From an uncultured Roseobacter sp. (GTDB lineage Bacteria; Pseudomonadota; Alphaproteobacteria; Rhodobacterales; Rhodobacteraceae), in contig NZ_CANLQB010000013.1 in assembly GCF_947493125.1 (NCBI RefSeq), positions 26,385 to 90,384 of the forward strand: a stretch of 64,000 bases of DNA, read 5' to 3'. Below the pieces are notes generated by a model. The model had not been told where the DNA came from, did no database searches, and saw nothing but the letters and a program-made list of their open reading frames with translations. Positions 62,405-64,000 of the stretch are shown piece after piece. Both the position numbers and the translations under genes were made by a program. Position 1 is the first letter of the stretch. Every line of letters begins with the position of its first letter.

Positions 62405-62431
62405 TCGGTCTTCAAAAGATCAACGGAATTG

Positions 62432-62459
62432 AAACAGGCCCTCGCGGGCCTGTTTTTTT
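62432..62459 (+). terminator. Rho-independent terminator of the cargo gene
   Basis: A perfect 10-base stem (AAACAGGCCC with GGGCCTGTTT) and a TCGC loop are followed by a run of T to 62459, 28 bases after the stop codon. It also lies just past the end of the minus-strand gene that stops at 62484, and may work in both directions. Confidence 0.92.
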
Positions 62460-62483
62460 GTCTGACCGTCGAAGGCTGTGCCG

Positions 62484-64000
62484 TCAGAGGAAAGTGCCGC
62501 TGGACTGGAAGCTGCCAAACGTGCCGCTGTGCACCCCGGCGTTGTAATCTTCCGCTGTTCCGGCGAAATCCACCAGCGGCTGTCCGAAGCTGATCCGTGA
62601 CAGAGCGGGCTCTCTCAGACCATCGGCATCTGCGAAGGTGTCCCGGATCGCCGGGTCGCTGATATCGGCAATGGTCTGCGATTGCGGGGTGGCCCAGAAG
62701 GCCACGCGGTTGACCGTGCCGGCGAAGGTCTGGTTGGTGCGGTCCGACCGCATGAAGAGCCGAAGCGGATCCGAGCCCAGATTGAAACTGCTGCCCGGCG
62801 CAGTCGGGTCGGAGACATTGACGACTTCGCTCCAGCTGCCTGCCGCGGTATCGAAGCTCCAGGCCCGCACGTTCATGATGTCATCCGTATCGAGCCACGC
62901 CGAGACCAGCAGGTGGTAGCGGGTGCCGAGCGGGACGGTTTCGGTGCCTTGTGTGATGGATGTGCTGCCACCGAGAAGCCGCAGGCGCACGCCGCTCAGG
63001 CCGTTTCCGGCGGTATAATCCGTGTGGAACCCGCCTGCCGTGCCGTTCCAGGTGGCGAGCGCGGCCCGGGCATCGAGAGCGGCATCCTGTGTCAGAGAGG
63101 CAAAGAGCAGCAAGGCGCGCGCATCCGAGGGCAGCGGATCGGTTGCGGTCAGCGCGCTTCCGTCCGGGACGGACACGCTGTTTTCGATGAAACTGCCGCT
63201 GACAGCGTTGGTCACGGAAACGCCGGAGACCGCCGCCACCGGGTTGGCGACCATGTCCGTCAGGTCGCTGCCGGCGTAGTCGAGGCTCAAGGTCTGGCCG
63301 GCGCTGAGCTGCGTGGAGAGCGACAGTGTCAGCCGGGTGTCATTGAAGCTGACCGTGACGATCTGCTGGGCCGCCCCGTCTGCCGAGAGCGCCCAGTCAC
63401 TGGCGTCGGTGCTGCCGGACAGCGCTTCGGAGAAGTCCACCTCGATCTCCAGGCCCGAGGTCGTGGTCTGGGCGGCTGTGATCGTGGGCGCCACGGTTTC
63501 GAGACGAAACCCGTTAGACGAGGCCACATCCGTGTCGTTGCCGCCGGCGGGCACCAGGTGCAGATAGTAGATGTCCGACGCGAGGCTGGGCGCGATATCC
63601 GGCAGTGTCTCTGCGCCGGAGCTGGTCCAGGTGTCGGAGAAGCTGCTGGGCGCCTCGGCGCCGGTGTCATCCTGACCGGCGCGGATGCGTGTTGCGGAGG
63701 GGGCCGTCGCGGACCGGGTCAGAACGCCGGTCACGCTGCTGTCGCGGTCGATGGAATAGGCGAGTTCGACTTCACCCGTGGCGATCTGGTCGCTGACCAC
63801 AAGCCCGGTGACGCGTGCAACGGAGCCACTGGCCGCGGTGACGGTGCTGCTCGCCGAAGTGGCGCTGTCGCTGCCTTGCCCATTCGTGTCGGTTTGGCGG
63901 ACAGAGATTGCAGCACCTTCATCGCCGCCGCTCAGCGTGAACGTCGCCGCAGTGGCGCCTGGGATTTCGGTCCCGCCGCGCAGCCACTGCCAGGTGGTGG
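62484..64000 (-). CDS. C-terminal part of a large extracellular repeat protein (runs off the right edge)
   Basis: The minus-strand frame is open from 62484 to the window edge, giving at least 505 residues. At the edge is an Ig-like repeat (WQWLRGGTEIPGATAATFTL), then further beta modules. A bacterial Ig/SwmB-like module has LEIEVDFSEALSGSTDASDW and SAGQTLSLDYAGSDLTDMVANP. The last 200 residues form a lectin/LamG-like fold (GLSGVRLRLLGGS and FAGTVNRVAFWATP). No exosortase or RTX signal appears at the C-terminus (ending S-S-G-T-F-L). Proteins of this kind are usually giant adhesins or surface proteins. It is convergent with the VPLPA-CTERM gene, with a terminator between. Confidence 0.8.
   Translation of the reverse strand, partial: TTWQWLRGGTEIPGATAATFTLSGGDEGAAISVRQTDTNGQGSDSATSASSTVTAASGSVARVTGLVVSDQIATGEVELAYSIDRDSSVTGVLTRSATAPSATRIRAGQDDTGAEAPSSFSDTWTSSGAETLPDIAPSLASDIYYLHLVPAGGNDTDVASSNGFRLETVAPTITAAQTTTSGLEIEVDFSEALSGSTDASDWALSADGAAQQIVTVSFNDTRLTLSLSTQLSAGQTLSLDYAGSDLTDMVANPVAAVSGVSVTNAVSGSFIENSVSVPDGSALTATDPLPSDARALLLFASLTQDAALDARAALATWNGTAGGFHTDYTAGNGLSGVRLRLLGGSTSITQGTETVPLGTRYHLLVSAWLDTDDIMNVRAWSFDTAAGSWSEVVNVSDPTAPGSSFNLGSDPLRLFMRSDRTNQTFAGTVNRVAFWATPQSQTIADISDPAIRDTFADADGLREPALSRISFGQPLVDFAGTAEDYNAGVHSGTFGSFQSSGTFL

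Overview
The window is GC-rich DNA of the kind found in marine Rhodobacterales (Roseobacter group, Alphaproteobacteria) and is most likely part of an extrachromosomal replicon. It carries a complete replication and partition block: a RepA-type initiator (51643-52650), an origin with three 22-bp iterons and a perfect DnaA box (51437-51533), divergent parA and parB, and short palindromes that look like centromere sites. RepA-type plasmids carrying a rhamnose operon and surface-polysaccharide genes are known from roseobacters as 'biofilm plasmids', and this window fits that type. No rRNA, tRNA, CRISPR array or insertion sequence was seen.

Layout. 1-6058: a polyprenyl-phosphate sugar block, with a partial DprE1-like FAD oxidase, a GT-C-like membrane protein, a HAD-UbiA prenyltransferase fusion and a rare AMP-binding/carrier/acyltransferase fusion. 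6491-17584: the exopolysaccharide core typical of PEP-CTERM/exosortase loci (TPR lipoprotein, initiating sugar transferase, ExeA-like ATPase, chain-length protein, BY-kinase) plus an operon for sugar modification and transfer. 17854-31278: GDP-mannose synthesis, an SGNH hydrolase, two sulfotransferases, two acyltransferase/glycosyltransferase groups, an exosortase of the XrtD (EpsI-fused) type and three of its VPLPA-CTERM-like cargo proteins. 31287-42182: rhomboid protease, outer-membrane barrel, polysaccharide export protein, another sulfotransferase, GalE, phosphomannomutase, an ASST-like protein, a UDP-glucuronate epimerase-like enzyme and an MsbA-type ABC exporter. 42267-48624: a 1336-residue PA14/beta-helix protein, a GT61 enzyme and a fourth sulfotransferase. 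48678-52650: parB, parA, oriV, repA. 52756-64000: a 905-residue beta-helix-like protein, UDP-glucose dehydrogenase, the rmlC-rmlB-GT-rmlD-rmlA operon, a fourth VPLPA-CTERM protein with its own operator-like palindrome and terminator, and the C-terminal part of a large repeat protein running off the window.

How it works together (inference). The replicon encodes most of a pathway for a complex acidic exopolysaccharide that may contain mannose, rhamnose, galactose, hexuronic acids and perhaps a polyprenyl-donated pentose, and may carry acyl and sulfate groups. The sugar transferase starts the chain on a lipid carrier, the glycosyltransferases extend it, an ABC exporter may flip it, and the chain-length/kinase/ATPase/export/barrel set moves it out. 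The exosortase sorts VPLPA-CTERM proteins to the surface, where they may be joined to or embedded in this matrix. No Wzx flippase and no certain Wzy polymerase were recognised, and the expected DprE2-like reductase would lie left of the window.
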